Assembly (NCBI GenBank): GCA_022340285.1
Contig: JAJDOG010000087.1
Location: 1 to 64,000 of the forward strand
DNA: 64,000 bases
DNA from: Betaproteobacteria bacterium
Lineage (GTDB): Bacteria; Pseudomonadota; Gammaproteobacteria; Burkholderiales; SG8-39
Direction of reading: 5' to 3'
How positions within the stretch are numbered: the first letter of the stretch is position 1; each line of letters starts with the position of its first letter. The position numbers were made by a program, and so were the translations under genes. The notes under the pieces were generated by a model. The model saw only the letters and a program-made list of their open reading frames with translations. It ran no database searches and had not been told where the DNA came from. Below, piece after piece: positions 9,015-18,428 of this stretch.

Positions 9015-9797
9015 GTGCGACTCCACGTTCTTTCCGATCTTCACGTCGAGGTGACCGACTTCGACCCGCCCGACACGGGTGCCGACATCGTGGTGCTGGC
9101 CGGCGACATACACAACGGCACGCAGGGGCTCGATTGGGCGGCCGCGAAATTTCCCGGGCGACGGGTCTTGTACGTGCCCGGAAACCACGAGTACTACGAC
9201 GGCGAGCTTCGCGGCGTGATGAAGTCGCTCGCGGCGCGAGCGCGCGAGCTTCGTATCGCGCTGCTCGACAACGGCGCGACGGAGATCGACGGCGTGCGCT
9301 TTCTCGGCACCACGCTGTGGACCGACTTCTGCCTGGACGGCGCCGAACGTCGCGACGAGGTGATGAGACTGTCACGACCCTACATCGTGGATTTTCGTGC
9401 GATCCGCGACCGGGAGGGGCTGTTCACGCCCGAGGAGTCGGTGCGACTGCATGAGGCATCACGGGAATGGCTCGGCCAGCGCCTCGGCGAGCGCTTTCCG
9501 GGACCCACGGTCGTGATCACCCATCATGCGCCGCACCCCTTGAGCGTCCACTCACGCTTTGCCTCGCACCCGGCCAACGGCGGCTTCGTCTCGAATCTCG
9601 AGGAGATGATGGGCTCGGCGGTGCTCTGGATCCACGGCCACACCCACAACTCCTTCGACTACTCGGTTAAGGGAACGCGGGTCGTGTGCAATCCGCGCGG
9701 CTACGTGCTCGTAAAGAAGGCGCGGAACAGCGATGCCGTGCTGGACGTGAAGGCCGAGAACCGCGAGTTCGATCCTGGCCTTATTGTCACCGTGTAA
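9015..9797 (+). CDS. calcineurin-like metallophosphoesterase
   Basis: The protein has 260 residues and appears to start with GTG at 9015. All the metal-binding blocks of the calcineurin-like family are present in order: SDLHVE (Asp8, His10), LAGDIHNG, PGNHEYYDG, THHAPHP and GHTHNSFDY. It has no signal peptide, so a cytoplasmic enzyme is expected. The family cleaves many kinds of phosphate ester, and nothing here fixes the substrate. It stands alone between a minus-strand hypothetical gene and the DUF748 gene. Confidence 0.85.
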   Translation: MRLHVLSDLHVEVTDFDPPDTGADIVVLAGDIHNGTQGLDWAAAKFPGRRVLYVPGNHEYYDGELRGVMKSLAARARELRIALLDNGATEIDGVRFLGTTLWTDFCLDGAERRDEVMRLSRPYIVDFRAIRDREGLFTPEESVRLHEASREWLGQRLGERFPGPTVVITHHAPHPLSVHSRFASHPANGGFVSNLEEMMGSAVLWIHGHTHNSFDYSVKGTRVVCNPRGYVLVKKARNSDAVLDVKAENREFDPGLIVTV

Positions 9798-9935
9798 CGG
9801 CGCTGTCTAGGACATCCGGTGTGCAGTGCATCGCCGTGCGCTGCGTAAGCACAGTTCTACGGAAGCCTGCTAATCTGTGTATCGGCACCCGCCCATCTTC
9901 GTTCGCGGCTTCCGTAAATTCCCCCAAGAACCGCC

Positions 9936-12900
9936 ATGCAGAAATCGATGGCTCGTCTCGGCGCCCGACCCCGTATCCTCGGCGGCCACCCTCGTACTCG
10001 TAAAACGCTCTTTTGGCTCGTCGGCATCGTCGTATTCATTGCGGTGGCCGGGTTTCTCGTGGCGCCGCCCATAGTCAAATGGCAGGCCGAAAAGCGCCTG
10101 TCAGCGCTCCTGCACCGCGTGGTCACGATCGAAAGCGTTTCGATCAATCCGTTCGCGCTCTCGGCGAAGGCAGAGGGCTTTCGGGTCAGCGAACGCGAGG
10201 GCAGCGGCGCGGCCCTCCGGTTCGCTTCGCTCTATGCCCGGCTCTCGTACGAGACGCTCGTGCGGTTCGCGCCGGTCGTGGCCGAGGCGCGGCTGGAGAG
10301 TCCGTACGTGCATCTCGTGCGCACGTCGGAGAGGACGTACAACTTTCAGGACCTCGTCGAAGAGTTCGGCAACCGGCCCAAGCCCGAGACACCCGAACCC
10401 GACGAGCCCGCACAATTCTCTTTCAACAACCTCCAGCTCCTCGACGGAAAGATCGAATTCGACGATCGCCCAAAGAAGCAGATGCACGAGGTGACCGGTA
10501 TCAATATCGAGGTGCCTGTCGTATCGAACTTCGATTCCCATGTGAAGGTGTTCGTGCAGCCGAGGTTCGAGGCCGTAGTGAACGGAGACCCTCTGCGCGT
10601 CACGGGCGAGACCAAGCCGTTCGACGAGACGTACGAAACGCGGGTCACCCTGAATCTTACGGACGTCGACCTGCCCCGCTATCTCGACTACTCCCCGGTG
10701 CCGCTGCCGTTCACGCTCGAGTCGGGAAAACTCGATGCGGCGCTGAGCGCGACATTCAAGCAACTGGCGGCCCGGAAGTCACAGCTTGTGCTGAGTGGAA
10801 ATACCTCGGTTCGCGAGTTCTCCCTGTCCGATGCGGACGGCAAGCCGGTGCTCGGGTTTCATCAGCTGGGAGTCGTGGTGAACAGCCTCGACGTCTTCGG
10901 CCGAAAGGTGGACATCGCGCGGGTCGGCCTCGAGTTGCCAGCTGTGGATCTGCGCCGGGAACGCGATGGCAGCCTCAGCCTGGCGAGGCTTGTACCCAAG
11001 ATGCCGAAGCAAGACGAAGCGCGCGCGGGCGACAAGTCAGAACCGCCCTTCGCATTCGAGGTCGGCGAGATCGCGATCACTCATGGATCGATCACGCTCG
11101 AAGACCTGGTCCCCGAGAAGCCCTTTCGCAGGCGCCTTGAAAAGGTGGAACTGCGAGTCAGCAGGTTGGCGAGCGCCGAGAATTCGCGCGCCGCGGTCGA
11201 GCTGGGGTTCGACTCGATTCCCGCTGGCGACAACACGGCCTCGCCCGCACCGGCGCGCGTCGACTATACGGGCGAGGTTCAGCTCACGCCCATGCAAGTG
11301 GGCGGCAAGTTGCAAATCCTTCAGATCAAGCTGGGAGACCTCTATCCGTACTACGAAGCCGCCATCAACACCGAAGTGCTGGACGGCACAGCGGATGTTT
11401 CGGCGCAATTCGACATCTCGGTCAAGGACGGCGCGCCAACCGGTCGCGTCACCGATGTCGCCGCGACCGTCAGCGGGGTTCATCTGCAGCTTCCCGGCGC
11501 CAAGGGGCCGTTCGTGGAAGTCACCACCCTTGCGCTCGAGGGCGGCGCGGTGGACCTGGCAGAGCATCGCGTAACGCTTGGAATGATCTTGGTCGACAGC
11601 CCGAAATACGCGATCGAACGCGATGCGGACGGCAAGCTCAACGTGACGCATGTCCTCAAGCCCGTTCCGCCCGGAGCGGCTGAATCGCCCGAATCCAAAC
11701 CCTGGGTGGTGACATTGCAACGGCTGAAGCTCGAGCGAGGAGGCGCCACTTTCGAGGACCGCACCGTCAAGCCTGCGGTGAAGGTCGCGCTCCGGAACAT
11801 GACCCTCACCGGCGAGGACCTCAGCACGGTGGAGGACTCGCAGGGAAAATTCGCGTTTCGTGCTGCGGTGAACCGCTCCGGATCCCTCTCGCTGCGGGGC
11901 CGCGTATCGCCGAAGCTGTCGGGAAACATGGCCGTTGTTGCGACCAAGATCGATCTCGTGCCCTTCGATCCCTATTTGCAGCCGCACACGAAGGTCGACG
12001 TCGCGAGCGGCAACGTCTCGACACGCGGCTCTGTCGCGTTCAGCAACGACAATGCCTTGCGCGCGAGCTACAAGGGAGAGCTCGACGTCTCCGGACTCGC
12101 GTTGCGTCACGGGAACGAGGGAGCCGACTTGCTGACCTGGGAGTCGCTGCGCTTCGCAGGCGTGGATGCCGCGTCCGAGCCGCTCAAGGTGAGCATCGAG
12201 GAGGTCGCGCTGAAGGACTTTTCCGCGCGGCTGGTCCTGGACGAGAACGGCGAGCTCAACTTGCGCGAGATCGCCCAGGAGGGGCCACCGGACGTGGCGC
12301 CGGTCGTTCGCAAATCCCCGCCGCAATCCAAATCGACGCAGACGGCGGAAGCAAGGCCGCAGAACGCCGAACCCCGGCCAACCGACTCGCGGCGGCCCGT
12401 CGACTGGCTGCGCGTCGGTCGCGTGCGCCTGGAGAACGGCAATGTCGATTTCAGCGATTTCTTCGTGAAACCGAGCTACCGCGCGAATCTGACCGATCTC
12501 GACGGAACCATCTCCACGCTCACGTTCGAGCAGGCCGGCGATCTCCAGTTCACCGGCAAGCTCAATCAGGCGGGCGCCCTGGATATCCGCGGCCGGGTCA
12601 ATCCGCTCGCCGCAAATGTCTTCCTCGACATCCAGGCAGGCGCCCGCGATATCGAGCTACCGCGCCTCTCGCCCTACTCCGCGAAGTACCTCGGGTACGG
12701 CATCGAGCGCGGCAAGCTCTCGGTCAAGGTGAAGTACCTCCTCGAGGAGCGCAAGCTTTCGGCCGAGAACAACATCTATCTCGATCAGCTGAAGCTGGGC
12801 GAGAAGGTCGAGAGCCCGGATGCGGCCGACCTGCCCCTGCCGCTCGCGGTTTCGCTGCTCCAGGACCGGAACGGGGTGATCGACGTGAACCTGCCGATCG

Positions 12901-13592
12901 GCGGGTCGCTCGACGATCCGGAGTTCAGCATCGGCGGGATCGTCATGCAGGTGATCGGCAACATCATCACGAAGGCGGTCACCGCGCCATTCGCGCTGCT
13001 CGGCTCGGTGGCTGGCGCGGAAGGCGAACTCGACTATCTGGAGTTCGAGCCCGGAAGCGCGCGGCTTACGGCGACCGCCGATAAGAAGCTGGAGGCGCTG
13101 GGCAAGGCCCTCGCGGACCGCCCCGGTCTCAAGCTGGACGTCACCGGCAGGGCAGACCCGGCAACCGATCGCGAGGGGCTCAAGCGAACTGCGGTGGAGA
13201 GCGCCGTCAAGCGGCAGAAGTTCGAGGCGCTGCGCGAGGCGGACAAGGCGCCGAAATCGGCAGACGAAGTGGTCGTCGATCCGAAGGAGTATCCGGGGCT
13301 TCTCAAGCAGGCCTATGACGACGCCGACATTCCCGGCAAGCCGCGCAACTTTCTAGGCTTCGCCAAGGACGTGCCGGTCTCCGAGATGGAGAAGCTGATG
13401 CTCGCGAGTGCGTCGGCGTCGGATGAGGACCTGCGCGACCTCGCTATCCGCCGCGCACAGGCCGCAAAGGACTATCTCACCGGATCGGCCAAGATCCAGG
13501 CCGAGCGGGTGTTCATCGTTTCGCCCAAGGTCGAAAGGAAAGACGGCAAGGCAGCCGTCAAGCCGACGCGCGTCGAGTTCGCGTTGCGCTGA
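9936..13592 (+). CDS. DUF748 (AsmA-like) envelope protein
   Basis: The protein has 1,218 residues. One transmembrane segment at about residues 24-44 follows a basic N-terminus. The long remainder consists of repeated beta-rich stretches of the AsmA/DUF748 type, for example NINNF-like segments such as ITHGSITLEDLVP and DVDLPRYLDY. The C-terminal part (ELDYLEFEPGSARLTATADK and onward) resembles the start of an OmpA-like peptidoglycan-binding fold. The family includes inner-membrane-anchored periplasmic proteins, and relatives such as AsmA/TamB/YhdP are linked to lipid traffic to the outer membrane. A second ATG at 9948 could also be the start. It is convergent with the uspA-like gene, with one base between the stops. 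Confidence 0.8.
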   Translation: MQKSMARLGARPRILGGHPRTRKTLFWLVGIVVFIAVAGFLVAPPIVKWQAEKRLSALLHRVVTIESVSINPFALSAKAEGFRVSEREGSGAALRFASLYARLSYETLVRFAPVVAEARLESPYVHLVRTSERTYNFQDLVEEFGNRPKPETPEPDEPAQFSFNNLQLLDGKIEFDDRPKKQMHEVTGINIEVPVVSNFDSHVKVFVQPRFEAVVNGDPLRVTGETKPFDETYETRVTLNLTDVDLPRYLDYSPVPLPFTLESGKLDAALSATFKQLAARKSQLVLSGNTSVREFSLSDADGKPVLGFHQLGVVVNSLDVFGRKVDIARVGLELPAVDLRRERDGSLSLARLVPKMPKQDEARAGDKSEPPFAFEVGEIAITHGSITLEDLVPEKPFRRRLEKVELRVSRLASAENSRAAVELGFDSIPAGDNTASPAPARVDYTGEVQLTPMQVGGKLQILQIKLGDLYPYYEAAINTEVLDGTADVSAQFDISVKDGAPTGRVTDVAATVSGVHLQLPGAKGPFVEVTTLALEGGAVDLAEHRVTLGMILVDSPKYAIERDADGKLNVTHVLKPVPPGAAESPESKPWVVTLQRLKLERGGATFEDRTVKPAVKVALRNMTLTGEDLSTVEDSQGKFAFRAAVNRSGSLSLRGRVSPKLSGNMAVVATKIDLVPFDPYLQPHTKVDVASGNVSTRGSVAFSNDNALRASYKGELDVSGLALRHGNEGADLLTWESLRFAGVDAASEPLKVSIEEVALKDFSARLVLDENGELNLREIAQEGPPDVAPVVRKSPPQSKSTQTAEARPQNAEPRPTDSRRPVDWLRVGRVRLENGNVDFSDFFVKPSYRANLTDLDGTISTLTFEQAGDLQFTGKLNQAGALDIRGRVNPLAANVFLDIQAGARDIELPRLSPYSAKYLGYGIERGKLSVKVKYLLEERKLSAENNIYLDQLKLGEKVESPDAADLPLPLAVSLLQDRNGVIDVNLPIGGSLDDPEFSIGGIVMQVIGNIITKAVTAPFALLGSVAGAEGELDYLEFEPGSARLTATADKKLEALGKALADRPGLKLDVTGRADPATDREGLKRTAVESAVKRQKFEALREADKAPKSADEVVVDPKEYPGLLKQAYDDADIPGKPRNFLGFAKDVPVSEMEKLMLASASASDEDLRDLAIRRAQAAKDYLTGSAKIQAERVFIVSPKVERKDGKAAVKPTRVEFALR

Positions 13593-13593
13593 G

Positions 13594-14043
13594 CTATTCC
13601 TTTTCCTTGTCCGGCGTCAGCGCGATCAGCACGCTGCAGGGCGCGTAGTCCAGAAGCGTCGCACCGACCGAGCCGCTCCACCACCGGGCCGCGAAGGATT
13701 GCTTCTGATGGTGGCCCACCACGATCAGATCGCAGCCGATCTCCCGCGCGCTCCGGCAGATCTCGTCGACGGGCTCTCCCACGGCGAGATGCCCTTGCAC
13801 GTTGAAGCCACGCTCCTCGAGCTTCTTCAGCCCCTCGTCGAGCACCTCCTGCATGCGCTTCTTTTCCTCCTCGATGAGTTCTTCCGGGAGGAACCCTTCA
13901 GTGAGGAACATGCTCGAGGGCATCGTTGCGACGGCAAGCAGGTGGGTTTCCGCTTTCGAAAACGCCGCTAGCTCCGCGCACTTCGTCAGCGCGCCACGGC
14001 CTTCCCGCGTGCCGTTGTAGGCCATCAGGATCTTTCGATACAT
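13594..14043 (-). CDS. universal stress protein, UspA family
   Basis: The protein has 149 residues. The start at 14043 is preferred because a strong GGAGG ribosome site lies nine bases upstream; the frame stays open further but that sequence does not look coding. The N-terminus MYRKILMAYNGTREG and the later block CDLIVVGHHQ are the nucleotide-binding strands of the UspA fold. The C-terminal GSVGATLLDYAPCSVLI is the usual closing signature. Its role is stress tolerance of unknown mechanism. It is a single-gene unit convergent with the DUF748 gene. Confidence 0.85.
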   Translation of the reverse strand: MYRKILMAYNGTREGRGALTKCAELAAFSKAETHLLAVATMPSSMFLTEGFLPEELIEEEKKRMQEVLDEGLKKLEERGFNVQGHLAVGEPVDEICRSAREIGCDLIVVGHHQKQSFAARWWSGSVGATLLDYAPCSVLIALTPDKEKE

Positions 14044-14261
14044 GCCTGCCACCTCCTGTGGTAAACGCCCGCTCCCCTTGCGCGCACGTCCGACAACGGA
14101 ACGTGTTTCTACGCCGGGCCTTTGCGGCCTCTCCTGACGAGGCGCGGGCGGTCCTGCCTGTACGCGGCCAGATTGTGCCAGAACATCACGCCCGGCAGAT
14201 AACCAGCCAACGGTGGGAGCGTAATACAATTCCTGCCCTGACTGCACAATGGATCGACGCC
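14044..14261. other. divergent intergenic region, uspA-like gene / hydroxyacyl-CoA dehydrogenase gene
   Basis: These 218 bases separate two divergent genes and should hold both promoters. I see no clear operator, repeat or RNA structure. Confidence 0.4.
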
Positions 14262-15785
14262 ATGCCGCTGGATGCCACCCGTCAGGATCTCTCGCTCGCG
14301 GTCATCGGAACCGGCGTCATGGGCCGTGGTATCGCGCAGATCGCGGCCCAGGCCGGCATCCGGGTCGTGCTGTATGACACCCGGTCGGGAGCCGCCCCGG
14401 CTGCCCGGGACTACGTGGCGCAAATGCTCTCCAGGCTCGCGGAGAAAGGGCGGCTCGCGCCCGACGCGGCCAAGGCCGCCCTCGACCGGATCGAGATCGC
14501 GAACGTCCTCGAGCGTCTCGATGCCTGCGACGTGGTGGTCGAGGCGATCGTCGAGGATCTCGCGGCCAAGCGCGAGTTGTTCGGTCATCTCGAGGGGATC
14601 GTGTCACCCGAGTGCGTGCTCGCGACGAACACCTCGTCGCTTCAGGTCACCGCGATCGCGGCCGAATGCCGGCACCCGGAGCGGGTCGCCGGCTTCCACT
14701 TCTTCAACCCCGTCCCGCTGATGAAGGTCGTGGAAGTGATCGACGGCGTCATGACCGCGCCGTGGGTCGGCGAAGCGCTTGCAGCGCTCGCCGGGCGCAT
14801 GGGCCACACGCCCGTGCGCGCGAAGGACACGCCCGGTTTCATCGTCAACCACGCGGGCCGCGCCTACGGCACCGAGGCGTTCCAGATCCTGCGCGAGGGC
14901 ATCGCCGAGTTTCATCAGATCGATCGCGTGCTGCGCGAGGCAGCGGGTTTCCGTATGGGTCCGTTCGAGCTTCTCGACCTCACGGGACTGGACGTTTCGC
15001 ACGCGGTGATGGAATCGATCTACAACCAGTACTACCAGGAGCCGCGTTACCGGCCCTCGCCGATCGCTGCGCTGCGCGTCATGGCTGGTCTGCTCGGACG
15101 CAAGTCCGGGGACCGCGGCTTCTATCGCTATAGCGGAGGCAAGGCCGAACCGATTCCCGAACCGCCACCGCCGCCGCCCGCGGACGTGCCTGTCTGGGTG
15201 AGCGGCGAAGGACTGGGACCGGCCCTCGTCGACCTCGTCGCCAAGCTCGATCCGCGCGCGCGGAGCGGCGCCAAGCCGGATGAACGCGCACTCTGTCTAG
15301 TTGCACCGCTTGGCAAGGACACCACCACGGCAGCCCTGGCCGAAGGACTGGACCCGACGCGAACGGTGGCGGTCGATTGCCTGCCCGGACTCGCCAAGCG
15401 CCGGACCCTCATGACGACGCCGCTGACCTCCCCGGCCATGCGGGACGCTGCTCACGCGCTCTTCGCCAAGGATGGGGTCCCGGTCACGGTCATCCACGAC
15501 AGCCCGGGCTTCATTGCCCAGCGCGTCATCGCGCAGATCGTGAACATCGGGTGCGACATCGCGCAGCAGCGCATCGCGACCCCACAGGATATCGATCGCG
15601 CGGTCACGCTGGGGCTGGGTTACCCCGCCGGCCCACTGACGTGGGGCGACACCGTCGGCCCCGCTCGCATTCTCGCCATCCTCGGGGAACTTTTTGATTT
15701 CTATCAAGATCCGCGCTACCGGCCGAGCCCGTGGCTCAAGCGCCGCGCGCGGTTGGGCGTATCATTGCTCGCGCCCGAACAATGA
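14262..15785 (+). CDS. 3-hydroxyacyl-CoA dehydrogenase, PaaH type
   Basis: The protein has 507 residues. The ATG at 14262 places the NAD-binding motif [13 protein letters not shown] at about residues 11-23, as usual for the family. The block [16 protein letters not shown] is the catalytic-site signature, and a second 3-hydroxyacyl-CoA dehydrogenase C-terminal domain follows, with [17 protein letters not shown]. The two-domain length of about 500 residues matches PaaH/PaaC, which oxidises 3-hydroxyadipyl-CoA in phenylacetate degradation, and related enzymes that act on 3-hydroxybutyryl-CoA. It precedes glutaryl-CoA dehydrogenase, whose product crotonyl-CoA is hydrated to 3-hydroxybutyryl-CoA, so a step of that pathway is likely. 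Confidence 0.85.
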   Translation: MPLDATRQDLSLAVIGTGVMGRGIAQIAAQAGIRVVLYDTRSGAAPAARDYVAQMLSRLAEKGRLAPDAAKAALDRIEIANVLERLDACDVVVEAIVEDLAAKRELFGHLEGIVSPECVLATNTSSLQVTAIAAECRHPERVAGFHFFNPVPLMKVVEVIDGVMTAPWVGEALAALAGRMGHTPVRAKDTPGFIVNHAGRAYGTEAFQILREGIAEFHQIDRVLREAAGFRMGPFELLDLTGLDVSHAVMESIYNQYYQEPRYRPSPIAALRVMAGLLGRKSGDRGFYRYSGGKAEPIPEPPPPPPADVPVWVSGEGLGPALVDLVAKLDPRARSGAKPDERALCLVAPLGKDTTTAALAEGLDPTRTVAVDCLPGLAKRRTLMTTPLTSPAMRDAAHALFAKDGVPVTVIHDSPGFIAQRVIAQIVNIGCDIAQQRIATPQDIDRAVTLGLGYPAGPLTWGDTVGPARILAILGELFDFYQDPRYRPSPWLKRRARLGVSLLAPEQ

Positions 15786-15819
15786 GTCAGCACTGCGCCC
15801 GCGCGACCAGAGGACCGAG

Positions 15820-17013
15820 ATGAATGCACCCGATGTAAAAGCCAACGCGATGTTCCGGTGGGACGACCCTTTTCTGCTGGAAGATCAGCTCTCCGAGGAA
15901 GAGCGGATGGTCCGCGACAGCGCGCGCGATTATTGTCAGGAAAAGCTCCTGCCGCGGGTACTCGAGGCGACGCGCCAGGAGCGCTTCGATCGCGAGATCA
16001 TGAACGAACTGGGATCGCTGGGATTCCTCGGCGCCACGATCGACGGCTACGGCTGCGCAGGCGTCAACAATGTGTGCTACGGGCTCATCGCCCGCGAGGT
16101 GGAGCGCGTCGATTCCGGGTACCGCTCCGCAATGAGTGTCCAGTCGTCTCTCGTCATGCACCCGATTCACGCCTATGGAAGCGAGGCGCAGCGGCAAAAG
16201 TATTTGCCGAAGCTCGCCACGGGAGAGTACGTGGGCTGCTTCGGCCTCACGGAGCCGAACCACGGCTCCGATCCCGGCAGCATGCAAACGCGCGCCCGCA
16301 AGACCTCCGGCGGCTACGTGCTCAAGGGCTCGAAGATGTGGATCACCAATTCCCCCATCGCCGATGTCTTCGTGGTCTGGGCGAAGGACGAAGGCGGCGT
16401 GATCCGGGGCTTCATCCTGGAGAAGGGCATGAAGGGGCTGTCGGCGCCGAAGATCGAGGGCAAGATGAGCTTGCGCGCGTCGATCACCGGCGAGATCGTC
16501 ATGGACGACGTGGAAGTTCCCGAGGCGAACCTCCTGCCGAACGTGCGCGGCTTGAAGGGGCCGTTGGGCTGTCTGGACAAGGCGCGCTTCGGCATCGCCT
16601 GGGGTGCGCTCGGTGCGGCCGAGGACTGCTGGCACCGAGCGCGCCAGTACGTGCTCGACCGCAAGCAGTTCGGGCGCCCGCTCGCCGCCAACCAGCTCGT
16701 GCAGCTCAAGCTTGCGAACATGATGACCGAGATCAGCCTCGCAATGCAGGCGGTCCTACGCGTCGGCCGGCTGATGGACGAGGACCGCGCGACGCCAGAG
16801 ATGATCTCGCTCGTAAAGCGCAACTCCTGCGGCAAATCGCTCGAGATCGCGCGTACCGCGCGTGACATGCACGGAGGCAACGGGATCGCCGACGAGTATC
16901 ACGTCATCCGCCACATGGTCAATCTGGAGACCGTGAACACCTACGAGGGCACGCACGACATCCACGCCCTCATCCTCGGGGCCGCGCAGACCGGCATCAA
17001 GGCATTCGCGTGA
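15820..17013 (+). CDS. gcdH: glutaryl-CoA dehydrogenase (decarboxylating type)
   Basis: The protein has 397 residues. It closely resembles mitochondrial and bacterial glutaryl-CoA dehydrogenase throughout, including [28 protein letters not shown] and [17 protein letters not shown]. The catalytic base is Glu376 in [10 protein letters not shown], preceded by Tyr375. Arg102 in DSGYRSAM corresponds to human Arg94, which holds the glutaryl carboxylate, and Glu95 to human Glu87. Tyr plus Glu at these places is the pattern of enzymes that both oxidise and decarboxylate glutaryl-CoA to crotonyl-CoA. The enzyme uses FAD and passes electrons to ETF. It overlaps the next small gene through TGATG. Confidence 0.9.
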   Translation: MNAPDVKANAMFRWDDPFLLEDQLSEEERMVRDSARDYCQEKLLPRVLEATRQERFDREIMNELGSLGFLGATIDGYGCAGVNNVCYGLIAREVERVDSGYRSAMSVQSSLVMHPIHAYGSEAQRQKYLPKLATGEYVGCFGLTEPNHGSDPGSMQTRARKTSGGYVLKGSKMWITNSPIADVFVVWAKDEGGVIRGFILEKGMKGLSAPKIEGKMSLRASITGEIVMDDVEVPEANLLPNVRGLKGPLGCLDKARFGIAWGALGAAEDCWHRARQYVLDRKQFGRPLAANQLVQLKLANMMTEISLAMQAVLRVGRLMDEDRATPEMISLVKRNSCGKSLEIARTARDMHGGNGIADEYHVIRHMVNLETVNTYEGTHDIHALILGAAQTGIKAFA

Positions 17014-17174
17014 TGGACAAGTGGTCTTTCGGATTGACGATGATGATCGTAGGCGTCGGCGGGACCTTCCTGACCCTGGGCGTCCTGAGCGTCGTGATGG
17101 GCCTGCTCAAGAAGGCGTTTCCGCTGCGCGGCGAAGAGGCCGGTTCGGAGAAGAAGTCCACGCCCGCGAATTGA
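17013..17174 (+). CDS. small OadG/GcdD-like membrane subunit of a sodium-pump decarboxylase
   Basis: This 53-residue protein starts at the ATG that overlaps the gcdH stop. It has one membrane helix (about residues 6-33, including GVGGTFLTLGVLSVVMG) and a short hydrophilic tail, the pattern of OadG and the delta subunits of sodium-pump decarboxylases. Position next to the beta-subunit gene supports this. In such complexes the subunit helps assemble the carboxyltransferase with the membrane pump. Identity rests on topology and context rather than strong motif conservation. Confidence 0.7.
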   Translation: MDKWSFGLTMMIVGVGGTFLTLGVLSVVMGLLKKAFPLRGEEAGSEKKSTPAN

Positions 17175-17249
17175 TCAGTGCTTGACCGCTTGACCGCTCG
17201 TAGAAGCGGGAGCGAGTACACATAAGGCAAGCGCGAAAGGGAGCGCGAA

Positions 17250-18398
17250 ATGCTCGAGAGCATCCTGGCCGGCCTTTCCGGGCTGGCAGCCGGCATCGAA
17301 TTTCTGTTTTCCAGCGGGTTGCCCAACGTGATCATGCTGCTGGTCGGCGGCGGGTTGCTCTATCTGGGCGTCAAGAAGCAGGTCGAGCCGCTGCTGCTCG
17401 TCCCGATCGGCTTCGGCTGCGCGCTCGTGAACATCCCGCTGAGCGAGCTGATGGACGATGGCGGAATGCTCAGGACCTTGTACGAGGCGGGCATCGCGAA
17501 CGAGCTCTTCCCGCTGCTGATCTTCGTCGGCATCGGCGCGATGACCGATTTCGGACCGCTCCTGGAGAATCCGAAGATCCTGCTCTTCGGGGCAGCGGGC
17601 CAGGTCGGCATCTTCCTGACCTTGCTCCTCGCTCTGGCCCTGGGCTTTCCCGAGCTCGAGGCAGTGGCAATCGCGGTCATCGGGGCCTGCGATGGTCCGA
17701 CGGCCATCTACGTGGCTTCCCAGTACGCGCCGCAGCTCCTGGGACCGATCTCGGTCGCGGCGTACTCATACATGGCGCTCGTTCCCATCATCCAGCCGCC
17801 GATCATGAAAGCACTGACCACCGAGAAGGAGCGAGTGGTCAGAATGGGGACGATCAAGAAGAGCGTGTCGCGTCAGACGCGGCTGCTCTTCCCCATCGTC
17901 GTCACGCTTGTCACGGGCCTGATTGCACCCAAGGGGCTGCCACTCATGGGGACGATCATGCTCGGCAACTTCATGCGGGAGTCCGGCGTGGTCGCCCGCC
18001 TGACGCATGCTTCCGAGAACGAGATCGCGAACATCGTGACGCTCTTTCTCGGCCTCGCGATCGGCGGCACGATGGAAGGCCACGCCTTCCTGAAGCCCGC
18101 GACGCTCGCCATCTTCGGCCTCGGTTTCGTCGCCATTGCCCTGGATACCGTGGCGGGCGTCGGCTTTGGAAAGCTCATGTGCTGGCTCTCCGGCGGCAAG
18201 ATCAACCCTCTCATAGGGGCCGCGGGAATCTCCGCCTATCCGATCGCGGCACGGGTCGTCCAGCAACAGGGGCAGCGCTACGACAAGCGGAACTATCTCC
18301 TCATGCACGCGGCGGGCGCCAACACCGGCGGGCAGGTCGGGTCGGTCGTGGCCGCGGCGATCATGCTTTCCGTGCTCAAGGGCATGGGGATGATCTGA
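17250..18398 (+). CDS. gcdB: sodium-translocating decarboxylase, beta subunit (glutaconyl-CoA decarboxylase GcdB type)
   Basis: The protein has 382 residues and many membrane helices. It is the integral-membrane pump subunit of the biotin-dependent oxaloacetate/methylmalonyl-CoA/glutaconyl-CoA decarboxylases. The conserved block VIGACDGPTAIYVASQYAP contains the aspartate needed for sodium transport in OadB, and NPLIGAAGISAYPIAARVVQ and LMHAAGANTGGQVGS near the end are also family signatures. It decarboxylates carboxybiotin and moves sodium outward. The alpha subunit and biotin carrier are encoded on the opposite strand just downstream, which identifies the substrate as probably glutaconyl-CoA. 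A GGGAG site precedes the ATG. Confidence 0.9.
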   Translation: MLESILAGLSGLAAGIEFLFSSGLPNVIMLLVGGGLLYLGVKKQVEPLLLVPIGFGCALVNIPLSELMDDGGMLRTLYEAGIANELFPLLIFVGIGAMTDFGPLLENPKILLFGAAGQVGIFLTLLLALALGFPELEAVAIAVIGACDGPTAIYVASQYAPQLLGPISVAAYSYMALVPIIQPPIMKALTTEKERVVRMGTIKKSVSRQTRLLFPIVVTLVTGLIAPKGLPLMGTIMLGNFMRESGVVARLTHASENEIANIVTLFLGLAIGGTMEGHAFLKPATLAIFGLGFVAIALDTVAGVGFGKLMCWLSGGKINPLIGAAGISAYPIAARVVQQQGQRYDKRNYLLMHAAGANTGGQVGSVVAAAIMLSVLKGMGMI

Positions 18399-18428
18399 GC
18401 GGAGCCGTGTGGTCCGGTCTCCTCCGTC

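Noticed and set aside
17180-17215. Direct repeat of GCTTGACC units before gcdB
   Set aside because: Only two short copies; too little to call a repeat element or operator.
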